Shown here: positions 8,980 to 16,614 of the stretch, piece by piece
Layout of the letters: each line of letters begins with the position of its first letter
Numbering within the stretch: the first letter of the stretch is position 1
Assembly (NCBI GenBank): GCA_947589055.1
Contig: CANPZL010000010.1
Location: 1 to 64,000 of the forward strand
From: an uncultured Lachnospiraceae bacterium
GTDB taxonomy: Bacteria; Bacillota; Clostridia; Lachnospirales; Lachnospiraceae
Length of the DNA stretch: 64,000 nt
Direction of reading: 5' to 3'
Notes under the pieces: generated by a model
Database searches by the model: none
What the model saw: the letters and a program-made list of their open reading frames with translations, nothing else
Told to the model about the DNA's origin: nothing
Translations under genes and position numbers: made by a program

Positions 8980-9042
8980 TTAAAATAAAAAACAGACAAA
9001 AGCATGGACCTCTTTGTCTGTTTCATACATCTCAATTTTCAT
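8980..9042 (-). CDS. Candidate 20-residue leader peptide upstream of araC
   Basis: On the minus strand an ATG at 9042-9040 follows AAGGG by 4 to 5 bases. It opens 20 codons (MKIEMYETDKEVHAFVCFLF) ending in TAA at 8982-8980. The ORF runs through the whole stem and T-tract of a terminator hairpin, and its stop lies at the end of that T-tract. This layout is that of attenuator leader peptides, where ribosome position decides which hairpin forms. No run of a single amino acid suggests the signal. It may be chance; conservation in relatives would decide. Confidence 0.4.
   Translation of the reverse strand: MKIEMYETDKEVHAFVCFLF
8985..9023 (-). terminator. Intrinsic terminator within the araC leader
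   Basis: A perfect 11-bp stem (8990-9000 with 9013-9023) is followed on the minus strand by TTTTTTATTTTAAAT. It lies only about 35 bases before the AraC start codon, too close for a promoter to fit between, so the araC transcript must pass through it. ACGGGATT and AATCCCGT (8973-8980 and 9061-9068) flank the hairpin and could pair as an alternative outer helix. Confidence 0.65.
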
Positions 9043-9078
9043 TTTTCCCTTCGGGAAACCAATCCCGTTTACAGGCAT

Positions 9079-9107
9079 ATCTTACACATTTTCGGATGGA
9101 AAGTCAA
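9079..9107 (-). promoter_or_regulatory. Probable araC promoter
   Basis: On the minus strand TTGACT (9107-9102) and TAAGAT (9084-9079) are spaced by 17 bases. This would start the transcript near 9072, upstream of the leader ORF and terminator. Confidence 0.5.
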
Positions 9108-9223
9108 TATGCAAAAAATCAGAATGTCCTTTTTTTTCAAGATTCTAAAAAAAAAGCGTATTAAACTCAAGCACATCGAATTGCTTTTGCAGTCGAAACA
9201 TTTTGAGTAAGGAGTGAGTGCGT

Positions 9224-10978
9224 ATGGAACTTAGTGAAGAGATTATGAGTGCCATTACCGATTCCGTCACAGGCGAAGTACTGACAGGTGTCTGGTTCTT
9301 GATGGGAGCGGCACTGGTATTCTGGATGCAGGCAGGCTTTGCTATGGTGGAGGCAGGCTTCACCAGAGCAAAAAATGCAGGAAACATTATCATGAAAAAC
9401 CTGATGGATTTCTGTATCGGTACAGTGGTATTTATCCTGATAGGTGCCAGCTTATTGCTGGGAGAAGATGTGGGAGGATTTTGTGGAATCCCTACAATGG
9501 ATATTTTTTCAAACTATGCAGAGTTCGGCTGGTCAGGCTTTGTATTCAACCTGGTATTCTGCGCAACTACAGCGACCATCGTATCCGGTGCTATGGCGGA
9601 ACGGACGAAGTTTTCTTCCTACTGTATTTATTCCGCAGTCATATCCGCTGTGGTATATCCTATTGAAGCACACTGGATCTGGGGCGGCGGCTGGTTGTCA
9701 CAGCTCGGTTTCCATGATTTTGCCGGTTCCTGTGCGATCCATATGGTAGGCGGTCTTTCCGCATTGATCGGTGCGGCTCTTTTAGGACCCCGTATCGGAA
9801 AGTTCATTAAGAAAGACGGTAAAGTAACAAAGGTAAATGCGTTTCCGGGTCACAACTTAGTGATTGGTGCATTGGGGGTATTTATCCTGTGGTTTGGCTG
9901 GTATGGATTTAATGGGGCTGCTGCAACGACGACCGATCAGCTGGCAAGTATTTTCTTAACCACCACGGTCGCACCGGCGGTGGCAACGGTAACATGTATG
10001 CTGTTTACTTGGATTAAGTATGGAAAGCCGGATGTTTCCATGTGTCTGAATGCATCGTTGGCAGGTCTGGTAGCCATTACCGCACCCTGTGATGTGGTAG
10101 ACGTTACAGGCTCCATTGTGATCGGTGCGGTGGCAGGTGTTCTGGTCGTATTCGGCGTATGGCTGTTGGATCATGTACTGCATATTGATGATCCGGTTGG
10201 TGCGGTAGCAGTCCATTTTTGTAACGGATTATGGGGTACACTGGCAGTTGGTCTGTTTGCAACCACTTCTGCACCGGGATGCGAGCTTACCGGTTTATTC
10301 TACGGTGGCGGTTTTAGGCTCTTAGGTATTCAGGCGTTGGGTATGATAACCGTGCTTGCATGGACCGCAGTAACTATGACGGTCGTATTCCTGATCATCA
10401 AGGCGACTAACGGTCTGCGTGTAACGGAAGAAGAAGAGATCGAAGGCTTAGACTTGAAAGAACATGGGCTTCCTTCTGCATATGCAGGGTTTGCGATCAT
10501 GGATGCTACGGCTAATATGACAGAAGTAAATGAAAACACAGATCTTGGACAGGACAACTATGTAGAGGCCTCCGAAGCAAAACGGAATGCTGCGGTTAAG
10601 GTGGTGCATGCACCGGTAGAAAGCGATATGTACAAGATCGTAATTGTTGCAAAGCTGGCACGTTACGAGCATTTGAAGAAGGCATTAAACGATCTGGGCG
10701 TTACCGGTATGACGGTTACACAGGTTATGGGCTGCGGAATCCAGAAAGGTGCCGGAGAGAAATACCGTGGCGTTGAAATGGATGCAACCCTTCTTCCTAA
10801 GGTGAAGGTGGAAGTTGTAGTCAGCAAGATTCCGGTTGACAATGTGGTAGAAGCCGCAAAGAAAGCGCTTTATACCGGACATATCGGAGACGGTAAGATT
10901 TTCGTATATGCCGTAAATCGTGTTGTAAAAGTTCGAACCGGTGAAGAAGATATTGACGCTTTGCAGGATGTAGAATAA
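9224..10978 (+). CDS. amt: Ammonium transporter fused to a P-II regulator (Amt-GlnB)
   Basis: This 584-residue protein has two parts. Residues 1 to about 410 form an Amt/Mep ammonium channel with about 11 membrane helices, including GFAMVEAGFTRAKNAGNI and the WFGWYGFNGA segment of the family. After a linker, residues from about 469 to the end form a complete P-II protein (MYKIVIVAKLARYEHLKKAL, LPKVKVEVVV). The T-loop keeps a tyrosine (GEKYRGVE, near residue 514) at about the place of the uridylylated Tyr51 of GlnB. Free P-II normally plugs Amt in response to 2-oxoglutarate and ADP/ATP; here channel and plug are one polypeptide. The ATG at 9224 lies 9 bases after AAGGAG; a GTG at 9218 is too close. 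It stands alone, with a terminator downstream. Confidence 0.93.
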   Translation: MELSEEIMSAITDSVTGEVLTGVWFLMGAALVFWMQAGFAMVEAGFTRAKNAGNIIMKNLMDFCIGTVVFILIGASLLLGEDVGGFCGIPTMDIFSNYAEFGWSGFVFNLVFCATTATIVSGAMAERTKFSSYCIYSAVISAVVYPIEAHWIWGGGWLSQLGFHDFAGSCAIHMVGGLSALIGAALLGPRIGKFIKKDGKVTKVNAFPGHNLVIGALGVFILWFGWYGFNGAAATTTDQLASIFLTTTVAPAVATVTCMLFTWIKYGKPDVSMCLNASLAGLVAITAPCDVVDVTGSIVIGAVAGVLVVFGVWLLDHVLHIDDPVGAVAVHFCNGLWGTLAVGLFATTSAPGCELTGLFYGGGFRLLGIQALGMITVLAWTAVTMTVVFLIIKATNGLRVTEEEEIEGLDLKEHGLPSAYAGFAIMDATANMTEVNENTDLGQDNYVEASEAKRNAAVKVVHAPVESDMYKIVIVAKLARYEHLKKALNDLGVTGMTVTQVMGCGIQKGAGEKYRGVEMDATLLPKVKVEVVVSKIPVDNVVEAAKKALYTGHIGDGKIFVYAVNRVVKVRTGEEDIDALQDVE

Positions 10979-11006
10979 TTTTCAATCAAATCAGATACCT
11001 ATGCTT

Positions 11007-11038
11007 AGTCCCCGTTTTTTAACGGGGACTTGTGCATT
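11007..11038 (+). terminator. Terminator after amt
   Basis: AGTCCCCGTT (11007-11016) pairs with AACGGGGACT (11021-11030) around TTTT. The following T-tract is weak (TGTGCATT), but the stem is GC-rich. Confidence 0.7.
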
Positions 11039-11087
11039 TATAAATAATACGGACAGTTTTTATTCCGAACTTTGGTAAAATTTTTGG

Positions 11088-11115
11088 TTGATTTTTTTGT
11101 TTTTTTTTCTATAAT
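11088..11115 (+). promoter_or_regulatory. Promoter for the permease gene
   Basis: TTGATT at 11088-11093 and TATAAT at 11110-11115 are 16 bases apart, within a very T-rich stretch. Confidence 0.6.
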
Positions 11116-11179
11116 GTAAAACGACAAGAAATGATGGTCTTTTGAAAAAATGAAAGACCCTTCTGAGGAGGAAAAGAAA

Positions 11180-12535
11180 ATGGCGGCACAAATCATAGCA
11201 GTAGTAATCTTCATCGCAATGTTTGTCCTGATTGTAATGGACAAAATCGAACGACATTATATTACCTTAGGCTGCGGTCTGTTGACATTGCTTCTGGTAT
11301 TTGGTATCTGTATGAAAGATATGAATGCCATTGTGCAGACGCTGAATGTGAAATCAATCTTTACCTTGGAATTCTGGCATACAACGGAGGAAGCGGCTTC
11401 CGCAACCAGTGGAATCAACTGGGAAACCATTATCTTTATTGCCGGAATGATGATTATGGTAGAAGGAATGGCAAGGGCCGGATTTTTCCGTTGGCTTTGT
11501 ATGCTGATCGCAAAGCTGGTACGGTATAAAACGATTCCGTTGCTGTTGACCTTTATGATCATGTCGTTCCTGCTGGCAATGTTTATCGACAGCATCACGG
11601 TCATCCTGTTTTTGGCGGCAGTAACCGTTGAATTGGCACAGCTATTGAAGTTTAATCCGGTTCCTATGATCTTATCGGAAATTTTCTGTGCGAATCTGGG
11701 CGGTTCTGCAACTGTATGCGGGGATCCACCCAATATCATTATCGGGACTTCATTAGGATATACCTTCTTTGACTTTTTAGGAAACACTGGTGTTATGGCA
11801 GCAATCTGCCTTTTGGTAGTGGTTTTCTATTTCTATCTGATTTTCCGGAAAGAGTTAAAACAAAATGGAAATGAGCAGATTGATATAACCAAACTTCCCG
11901 CACCCCGTTCTGCTATTACTGATATGAAAAGCTTTGTGATAAGCTGTATCATTTTTCTGTGTGCGATTAGCTTGCTGGTCACCCATGCACAGACCGGACT
12001 GACAGTAGCGTTTATCGGTGTTTTTATTGCGATCATCACACTTCTTACATCAGGAAAAGCGCTGCTTAAGATCCTGAAAGGAGTAGATTATAAAACGCTT
12101 CTGTTTTTTGTGGGATTGTTTATTGTTGTAGGCGGTTTGGAGCAGACCGGAATCTTAGAGATCGTAGCCGGATTTATCGGAAAGATCAGCGGAGGAAATG
12201 GTATGCTGATGGTGGCGATCATTGTCTGGGGTTCGGCATTTGCCAGTGCATTTGTTGATAATATCCCGTTTGCTGCTACCATGATACCGATCATAAGGGA
12301 ATTATCCGCTGTCTACGGTATGGATCTGTCTACGCTCGCATGGGGATTGTCAATGGGTACGGATATTGGAGGCAGTGCAACTCCCATCGGTGCATCTGCG
12401 AATGTAGTAGGTACCTCAGTTGCTGCGAAAGAGGGGTATCCGATCAGCTGGGGAAAATATTGTAAACGATTAGCTCCTGCGACAATCTTGGTTTTGGTAA
12501 TCTGTACGGTCTGCATATTTGTTCGATATTTTTAA
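11180..12535 (+). CDS. SLC13/ArsB-NhaD-type anion or Na+/H+ permease
   Basis: This 451-residue integral membrane protein of the ion-transporter superfamily (SLC13, ArsB, NhaD) has about 11 helices in two inverted repeats. Matching motifs are GGSATVCGDPPNIIIGTSLG in the first half and DIGGSATPIGASANVVGTS in the second. They form the re-entrant substrate site in the family. The substrate may be a dicarboxylate, sulfate, or Na+/H+ exchange; sequence alone does not decide. I chose ATG 11180 after GAGGAGGAAAA; an in-frame ATG 30 bases upstream has no ribosome site. The next gene, 15 bases downstream, encodes a cytidylate-kinase-like protein, a recurrent neighbour of such permeases in Clostridia, perhaps with a regulatory role (inference). 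Confidence 0.85.
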   Translation: MAAQIIAVVIFIAMFVLIVMDKIERHYITLGCGLLTLLLVFGICMKDMNAIVQTLNVKSIFTLEFWHTTEEAASATSGINWETIIFIAGMMIMVEGMARAGFFRWLCMLIAKLVRYKTIPLLLTFMIMSFLLAMFIDSITVILFLAAVTVELAQLLKFNPVPMILSEIFCANLGGSATVCGDPPNIIIGTSLGYTFFDFLGNTGVMAAICLLVVVFYFYLIFRKELKQNGNEQIDITKLPAPRSAITDMKSFVISCIIFLCAISLLVTHAQTGLTVAFIGVFIAIITLLTSGKALLKILKGVDYKTLLFFVGLFIVVGGLEQTGILEIVAGFIGKISGGNGMLMVAIIVWGSAFASAFVDNIPFAATMIPIIRELSAVYGMDLSTLAWGLSMGTDIGGSATPIGASANVVGTSVAAKEGYPISWGKYCKRLAPATILVLVICTVCIFVRYF

Positions 12536-12550
12536 GGAGGAAGTATTTAT

Positions 12551-13144
12551 ATGGAAAAACAGTTGATTATTTCAGTGGGACGGGAGTTCGGCAGCGGTGG
12601 TCATGAGATTGCCGAGATACTTGCAAAACGGTTTTCACTTCCCTTTTACGACAGAAACCTTTTAGATGAGATTGCCAATGAAAAAGCACTGGAAGAGCAT
12701 GATTTACATCAGTATGACGAACTGCCTAGAAATGTGCTGGCCTCTCGGACCGTTCGGGGTTACAGCAATTCACCGGAAGAAGTAGTAGCACGTATGCAGT
12801 TTGATTTCCTGCGGAAAAAGGCGTTGGAAGGCGAATCCTTTGTAGCAGTTGGACGTTGCTCAGAGGATGTCTTAAAGGAATTTGACGGTTTGGTTTCCTT
12901 CTTTATCATAGCGGATATGGAAACGAAGCTGAAACGGATCATGCGGATACGGGGGATTTCCGAGTTAGAAGCGGAAGCGGTGATTCGGAGACACGATAAG
13001 AAACGGAAAGCATATCATAATTATTATTGTCAGACAAAGTGGGGAGACGCAAGAAATTATGATATGGCGATCAACTGTAGTAAGCTGGGCATGGAAGGAA
13101 CAGCCGACATCATGGAGCAGTTTATCCGTCGAAGAAATCAGTAG
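12551..13144 (+). CDS. Cytidylate-kinase-like protein
   Basis: This 197-residue P-loop protein belongs to the cytidylate-kinase-like family (PF13189 type). Its N-terminal P-loop is SVGREFGSGGHEIAEILA, which lacks the classical GKS and instead has the GSGGHE form typical of this group. YDRNLLDEIA and the late RHDKKRKAYHNYY helix are further family marks. The true Cmk is normally longer and has GPAGAGKS, so this is probably not the essential CMP kinase. It likely binds a nucleotide, but its substrate is unknown. AAGGAGG precedes the ATG. Its tight spacing after the permease gene argues that the two are co-transcribed and functionally linked. Confidence 0.82.
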   Translation: MEKQLIISVGREFGSGGHEIAEILAKRFSLPFYDRNLLDEIANEKALEEHDLHQYDELPRNVLASRTVRGYSNSPEEVVARMQFDFLRKKALEGESFVAVGRCSEDVLKEFDGLVSFFIIADMETKLKRIMRIRGISELEAEAVIRRHDKKRKAYHNYYCQTKWGDARNYDMAINCSKLGMEGTADIMEQFIRRRNQ

Positions 13145-13267
13145 CGGCCGCCGAAAAGTGTCTGTATAATATGTATAAAAGATTGAACAACTCTTTTATT
13201 TGACAGAAAATAATGAAAAATAACCGCTAATATCAATAAAAATATCAAAAATATCTACAAAATGATC

Positions 13268-13308
13268 AATTAAATTCGGAATACTGCATGGTTATTCCGA
13301 ATTTAATT
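13268..13308. repeat. Perfect 16-bp inverted repeat
   Basis: AATTAAATTCGGAATA (13268-13283) is repeated in inverted form at 13293-13308 with a 9-nt loop. On the plus strand the stem is followed by A-rich DNA rather than a T-tract, so it is not a textbook terminator for the upstream gene. It may still end that operon, or act as a protein site or a barrier just ahead of the strong promoter at 13339. Confidence 0.7.
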
Positions 13309-13338
13309 GAAAAAATAAAAATTTTTTCAAAAATTGTA

Positions 13339-13367
13339 TTGACAAAAATATGATCTCCTATTATAAT
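13339..13367 (+). promoter_or_regulatory. Perfect consensus promoter of the orphan transcript
   Basis: TTGACA (13339-13344), 17 bases, TATAAT (13362-13367): a full match to the housekeeping consensus and the best promoter in the window. Transcription should start near 13374, although no credible protein gene follows before the terminator at 13752. Confidence 0.88.
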
Positions 13368-13373
13368 TAAGAC

Positions 13374-13797
13374 ATAGCTAAGAAAAACGACCATTGAGCT
13401 AAATAGTTGGTAAAGGAGGAGATACCCTTGGACACGGGGACTGAACCATCAGTCGATTCAATGACATTCCTATGGAAGAGAAACCACACAGAATGCCTTA
13501 AAATATAAAAGCAAAGGTCCAGATAGAACGTACCTGTCGTACGACAAGAGAATGGGACGCTAGATAGTTAATACATAGGAATGAATGGGTTGGCTTACAA
13601 GACTACACTTATCCTTTCAAAGCAAATTGTGTTTAATGATTACATAGAATTGAAATGTTGATGAGTAATGGCAGGTGTGGAAGATTTAATTATCCAGAAT
13701 GGTTTCTCAAAAATCTCAGGAGGAGATAATTAAAAATGAATAAGGTTTGTTAGAGGAAGTGCTTTCAATAAAAGAAACGCTTCCTCTTTCATTTTAA
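13374..13797 (+). ncRNA. Candidate structured non-coding RNA of about 420 nt
   Basis: A strong promoter and a clear terminator bracket about 420 bases lacking any ORF longer than about 26 codons. Several helices can be read by eye: GACTGA/TCAGTC (13439-13444 with 13449-13454, ACCA loop), CGTAC/GTACG (13529-13533 with 13539-13543), and a long-range 10-bp helix CATTCCTATG/CATAGGAATG (13465-13474 with 13574-13583). A perfect 10-bp helix TTTAATTATC/GATAATTAAA joins 13685-13694 to 13725-13734. The decamer GGAGGAGATA occurs twice (13415 and 13719) and would match the 16S anti-Shine-Dalgarno. Tiny ORFs could use these sites (TTG 13428-13508, 26 codons; ATG 13736-13753, 5 codons). I do not see the hallmarks of RNase P, tmRNA, SRP RNA, 6S or a T-box. 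Its class is unknown. Confidence 0.65.
13752..13797 (+). terminator. Terminator of the orphan transcript
   Basis: AGAGGAAG (13752-13759) with the extension TGCTTTC pairs with GAAACGCTTCCTCT (13774-13787), with one bulge and one G-U pair. It is followed by TTCATTTT. Confidence 0.8.
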
Positions 13798-13800
13798 ACT

Positions 13801-13831
13801 GTACAAAACAAACGCTTCTGGTTGCAGAAGC
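13801..13831 (-). terminator. Terminator of the DUF6512 gene
   Basis: On the minus strand GCTTCTG pairs with CAGAAGC (13831-13825 with 13820-13814, loop CAAC) and is followed by GTTTGTTTTGT. It lies 12 bases past the stop of the minus-strand gene and faces the terminator of the orphan transcript. Confidence 0.78.
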
Positions 13832-13842
13832 AGGATACGATC

Positions 13843-14373
13843 CTATTCTTCCACGACCTGAAAGATCGGAAAGTCCGGTGGAAGAAGGGAAAAACAGGCA
13901 AAGACCAGAACGGTTAGTCCCAGAAGGATCCCGCATAAGATGCCCGGCCATTTTGGAAACCGGCGATGAAACGTAAGGTGGACAGCCAGCCATTGCCCGC
14001 AGAATAATCCGATGGCATAGATGGCAAGATTCAGAAAAATACCAGTCAGTTTAAATCCTGCATACAACAGATAATAGCCGCCGGTTGTGATCAGGATACT
14101 GAGAAAGATACTGATGGTACAGGCAGTCAGCCGGTTTGACCAGCGGAATTCCGGTTCCTGACGCATACGGTGAAGGAAAAGGAGCCATACAACGATCAGA
14201 GAATAAAAGTTGAGTTTTAAATGCTCCCAGACGCTTTCATTTTTCGGAAAAAACAGTCCGACGAATACATTTTCACCTAACAGTGAATATATATTATGAA
14301 ACAGGAAGCCGAGAAAAAATGCAAAGAGGGTCGTAATGCATACCCAGCCCCAATGGAATTGTTTTGGTTTCAT
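13843..14373 (-). CDS. DUF6512 family membrane protein
   Basis: This 176-residue protein has about five hydrophobic helices and the segment PKNESVWEHLKLNFYS, which is the mark of the DUF6512 family of Firmicutes. Function is unknown. The start at 14373 (MKPKQFHWGWV) follows AAAGGTGATT; a longer frame back to 14475 lacks a ribosome site and would run into the divergent epimerase gene. It is transcribed divergently from that gene and has its own terminator. The soluble C-terminus ends in an acidic tail. I see no catalytic motif. Confidence 0.75.
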   Translation of the reverse strand: MKPKQFHWGWVCITTLFAFFLGFLFHNIYSLLGENVFVGLFFPKNESVWEHLKLNFYSLIVVWLLFLHRMRQEPEFRWSNRLTACTISIFLSILITTGGYYLLYAGFKLTGIFLNLAIYAIGLFCGQWLAVHLTFHRRFPKWPGILCGILLGLTVLVFACFSLLPPDFPIFQVVEE

Positions 14374-14468
14374 AGAATCACCTTTCATTTTTTCATAAAT
14401 TGCGGTATAGTGTTTTTGATAGTATGTTACGGAATAAAAAGAATATGCATGAAGCGGGAGGAAGGAAA

Positions 14469-15362
14469 ATGGCATTACACACCTTGCAAAATGGAGAACT
14501 GCGGCTTAGCATTGCAGATGCAGGAGCAGAACTGATGCGTATTGAGGACATCTTGACCGGCACGGATTATCTGTGGCATGGAGATAGCGCATACTGGGGC
14601 AGACGGTCTCCGGTATTGTTTCCGATCGTAGGAAGTCTGAAAGAGAAAGAGTATAAGTATAATGGAAAATCCTATTCAATGGGTCAGCATGGATTTGCCA
14701 GAGATATGGAATTTACCATGACAGAACATACGGTGGACACTATATGGTTTACTTTGCGTGCCGATTCGCAAACGCTCAAGATGTATCCCTTCCGGTTCTG
14801 TCTTGAGATTGGTTACCGTCTGACCGGACGCAGCATTCAGGTAATGTGGAAGGTAAGCAATGAGGATAAAAAGACAATGTTCTTTTCCATTGGGGGACAC
14901 CCGGCTTTTCTGTGTCCCATAAACGGTGAGGGAAAACGACAGGATTACTATTTGATTTTCGATAATCCGGAACCCTTGCATTATAGCAAGCTAAATAAAA
15001 ATGGTCTGGTGGAATCTGAAAATCATTGTCTGGAAACACAAAACGGAGTCTTGGCTATCCGACCGGATTTATTTGATGAAGATGCTTTGATTATAGAAGG
15101 CGGACAGGCACATCGGGTGGCGCTTGCAGATCCGAAACGCCGCCCATATCTGACTGTTACCTTTGATGCGCCGCTGTTCGGGCTGTGGTCTCCGGCAAAG
15201 AAAAACGCTCCCTTTGTCTGCATCGAACCGTGGTATGGACGGTGTGATAAGGAAAGCTTCGATGGCATGCTGGCAGACCGGGAGTACGGGAATGAGCTTC
15301 GTCCCGGCAAAAGCTTTCAAGCGGAATATACCATCTGTTTGTCTGCTCCGGAAGCGGTGTAG
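14469..15362 (+). CDS. Aldose 1-epimerase family protein (galactose mutarotase-like)
   Basis: This 297-residue soluble beta-sandwich protein belongs to the aldose-epimerase superfamily, in the LacX/YeaD-like branch. Characteristic pieces are SPVLFPIVGSLK near residue 50, GQHGFARDMEF near 80, GGHPAF in the middle, and FVCIEPWYG near the end. The conserved His of HGFAR and the Glu of IEPWYG correspond to the active site of mutarotases, which interconvert alpha and beta anomers. The exact sugar or sugar-phosphate is not visible. The ATG at 14469 has GGAGGAAGG upstream; the longer in-frame start at 14400 lies in the promoter region. A separate promoter precedes the next gene, ilvE. Confidence 0.87.
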   Translation: MALHTLQNGELRLSIADAGAELMRIEDILTGTDYLWHGDSAYWGRRSPVLFPIVGSLKEKEYKYNGKSYSMGQHGFARDMEFTMTEHTVDTIWFTLRADSQTLKMYPFRFCLEIGYRLTGRSIQVMWKVSNEDKKTMFFSIGGHPAFLCPINGEGKRQDYYLIFDNPEPLHYSKLNKNGLVESENHCLETQNGVLAIRPDLFDEDALIIEGGQAHRVALADPKRRPYLTVTFDAPLFGLWSPAKKNAPFVCIEPWYGRCDKESFDGMLADREYGNELRPGKSFQAEYTICLSAPEAV

Positions 15363-15412
15363 GCGCAGCGGTTAAGTAAAAGGAGAAAATGCGATCAATC
15401 ACGGGCTGTTGC

Positions 15413-15441
15413 TTGACAGTGGGAGAATCAGGGGCTACAAT
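15413..15441 (+). promoter_or_regulatory. Promoter for ilvE
   Basis: TTGACA (15413-15418) and TACAAT (15436-15441) are 17 bases apart. The presence of a strong promoter here shows that an in-frame start codon at 15389 is not used. Confidence 0.75.
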
Positions 15442-15517
15442 AAAGGAAGTTTTAAGGCATTGTCCAAAAAGAAAAAAAGACAGAGCCGGAAAATATGACG
15501 AGAAAGGTGTGGGGAAA

Positions 15518-16543
15518 ATGGAAAAGAAGAATATCGACTGGGCAAATCTTGGGTTCGGTTATATCAAGACGGATAAGAGATTTGTTTCTACTTTTAAAGA
15601 CGGTGCATGGGATGCCGGACAATTAGTAGAAGATAATATGATAACCATGAGCGAATGCGCCTGTGTATTACAGTATGCACAGACGGTGTTTGAAGGGTTA
15701 AAGGCGTATACGACAGAAGACGGTCATGTTGTCTGTTTCCGGCCGGACTTAAATGCAGAACGGTTGGCACAGTCCGCAGCCAGACTGGAAATGCCGATCT
15801 ATCCGCAGGATAAGTTCATCGATGCAGTAGTGGAAACGGTAAAGGCGAATATCAGTTATGTACCGCCATACGGTTCCGGCGCTACTCTTTATATCCGTCC
15901 CTTTCTGTTTGGAATCAATTCGGTAATCGGTGTAAAACCGGCAGACGAGTATCAGTTCCGGGTATTTACAACACCGGTTGGCCCATATTTTAAAGGCGGC
16001 GTTAAGCCCTTAACGATCAAGATCAGTGATTTTGACCGTGCGGCTCCTCATGGTACTGGTAACATTAAAGCAGGTTTGAATTATGCTATGAGCCTCCATG
16101 CCATTGTTACGGCACACGAAGAAGGCTATGATGAGAATATGTACTTAGATCCTGCAAGCAGGACGAAGGTAGAGGAAACCGGCGGCGCTAACTTTTTATT
16201 CATAACAAAAGATAATAAAGTAGTCACACCAAAATCGAACAGTATTCTGCCTTCCATCACCAGACGTTCTCTGATGGTAGTTGCCAGCCAATATCTTGGA
16301 CTGGAGGTTGAAGAACGTGAGGTTTATAAGGAGGAATTAAAAGAGTTTGCCGAGTGCGGGCTTTGCGGAACCGCGGCGGTGATTTCTCCGGTCGGTAAGA
16401 TTGTAGACCACGGAGAGGAGATTTGTCTCCCCAGCGGTATGAATGCGATGGGACCGGTTACTCAGAAGTTATATGATACCCTTACCGGTATCCAGATGGG
16501 ACGCATAGAGGCGCCGGAAGGCTGGATCAAGGTGATTGAGTAA
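15518..16543 (+). CDS. ilvE: Branched-chain amino acid aminotransferase
   Basis: This 341-residue fold-type IV PLP enzyme moves the amino group between glutamate and the 2-oxo acids of leucine, isoleucine and valine. Visible landmarks are YAQTVFEGLKAY near residue 50, YIRPFLFG near 125, the PLP lysine in GNIKAGLNYAMSLHA near 183, and VEETGGANFLFI with its conserved Glu near 220. Length and order match the bacterial BCAT group similar to the eukaryotic enzymes. The start at 15518 is supported by AAAGGTGTGGGG and by the promoter at 15413. A hairpin terminator follows directly. No other branched-chain biosynthesis genes are adjacent. Confidence 0.93.
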   Translation: MEKKNIDWANLGFGYIKTDKRFVSTFKDGAWDAGQLVEDNMITMSECACVLQYAQTVFEGLKAYTTEDGHVVCFRPDLNAERLAQSAARLEMPIYPQDKFIDAVVETVKANISYVPPYGSGATLYIRPFLFGINSVIGVKPADEYQFRVFTTPVGPYFKGGVKPLTIKISDFDRAAPHGTGNIKAGLNYAMSLHAIVTAHEEGYDENMYLDPASRTKVEETGGANFLFITKDNKVVTPKSNSILPSITRRSLMVVASQYLGLEVEEREVYKEELKEFAECGLCGTAAVISPVGKIVDHGEEICLPSGMNAMGPVTQKLYDTLTGIQMGRIEAPEGWIKVIE

Positions 16544-16560
16544 CGATAAAGTATATTTAA

Positions 16561-16592
16561 GAAAGGGAGCCTTACGGCTCCCCTTTCCTGTT
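16561..16592 (+). terminator. Terminator after ilvE
   Basis: GGGAGCC (16565-16571) pairs with GGCTCCC (16576-16582) around TTAC; outer AAA/TTT bases extend the stem, and a TTTCCTGTTT tail follows. Confidence 0.8.
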
Positions 16593-16614
16593 TAAGAGAA
16601 AGAAGGAAAGTATC

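Noticed and set aside
9169-9184. A sigma-54-like site (GCAC...TTGC) upstream of amt
   Set aside because: The GG is only AG and the spacing between the two elements is one base too long, so it is not a credible -24/-12 promoter.
9004-9210. A 68-codon plus-strand frame upstream of amt
   Set aside because: It has no ribosome site and is made of the AT-rich leader and promoter DNA of the divergent AraC gene.
13374-13797. Identification of the orphan transcript as RNase P, tmRNA, 6S, SRP RNA or a T-box
   Set aside because: None of the hallmark sequences (for example GAGGAAAGTCC, a tmRNA acceptor end, the SRP GGAA tetraloop domain or GGTGGNACCGCG) is present.
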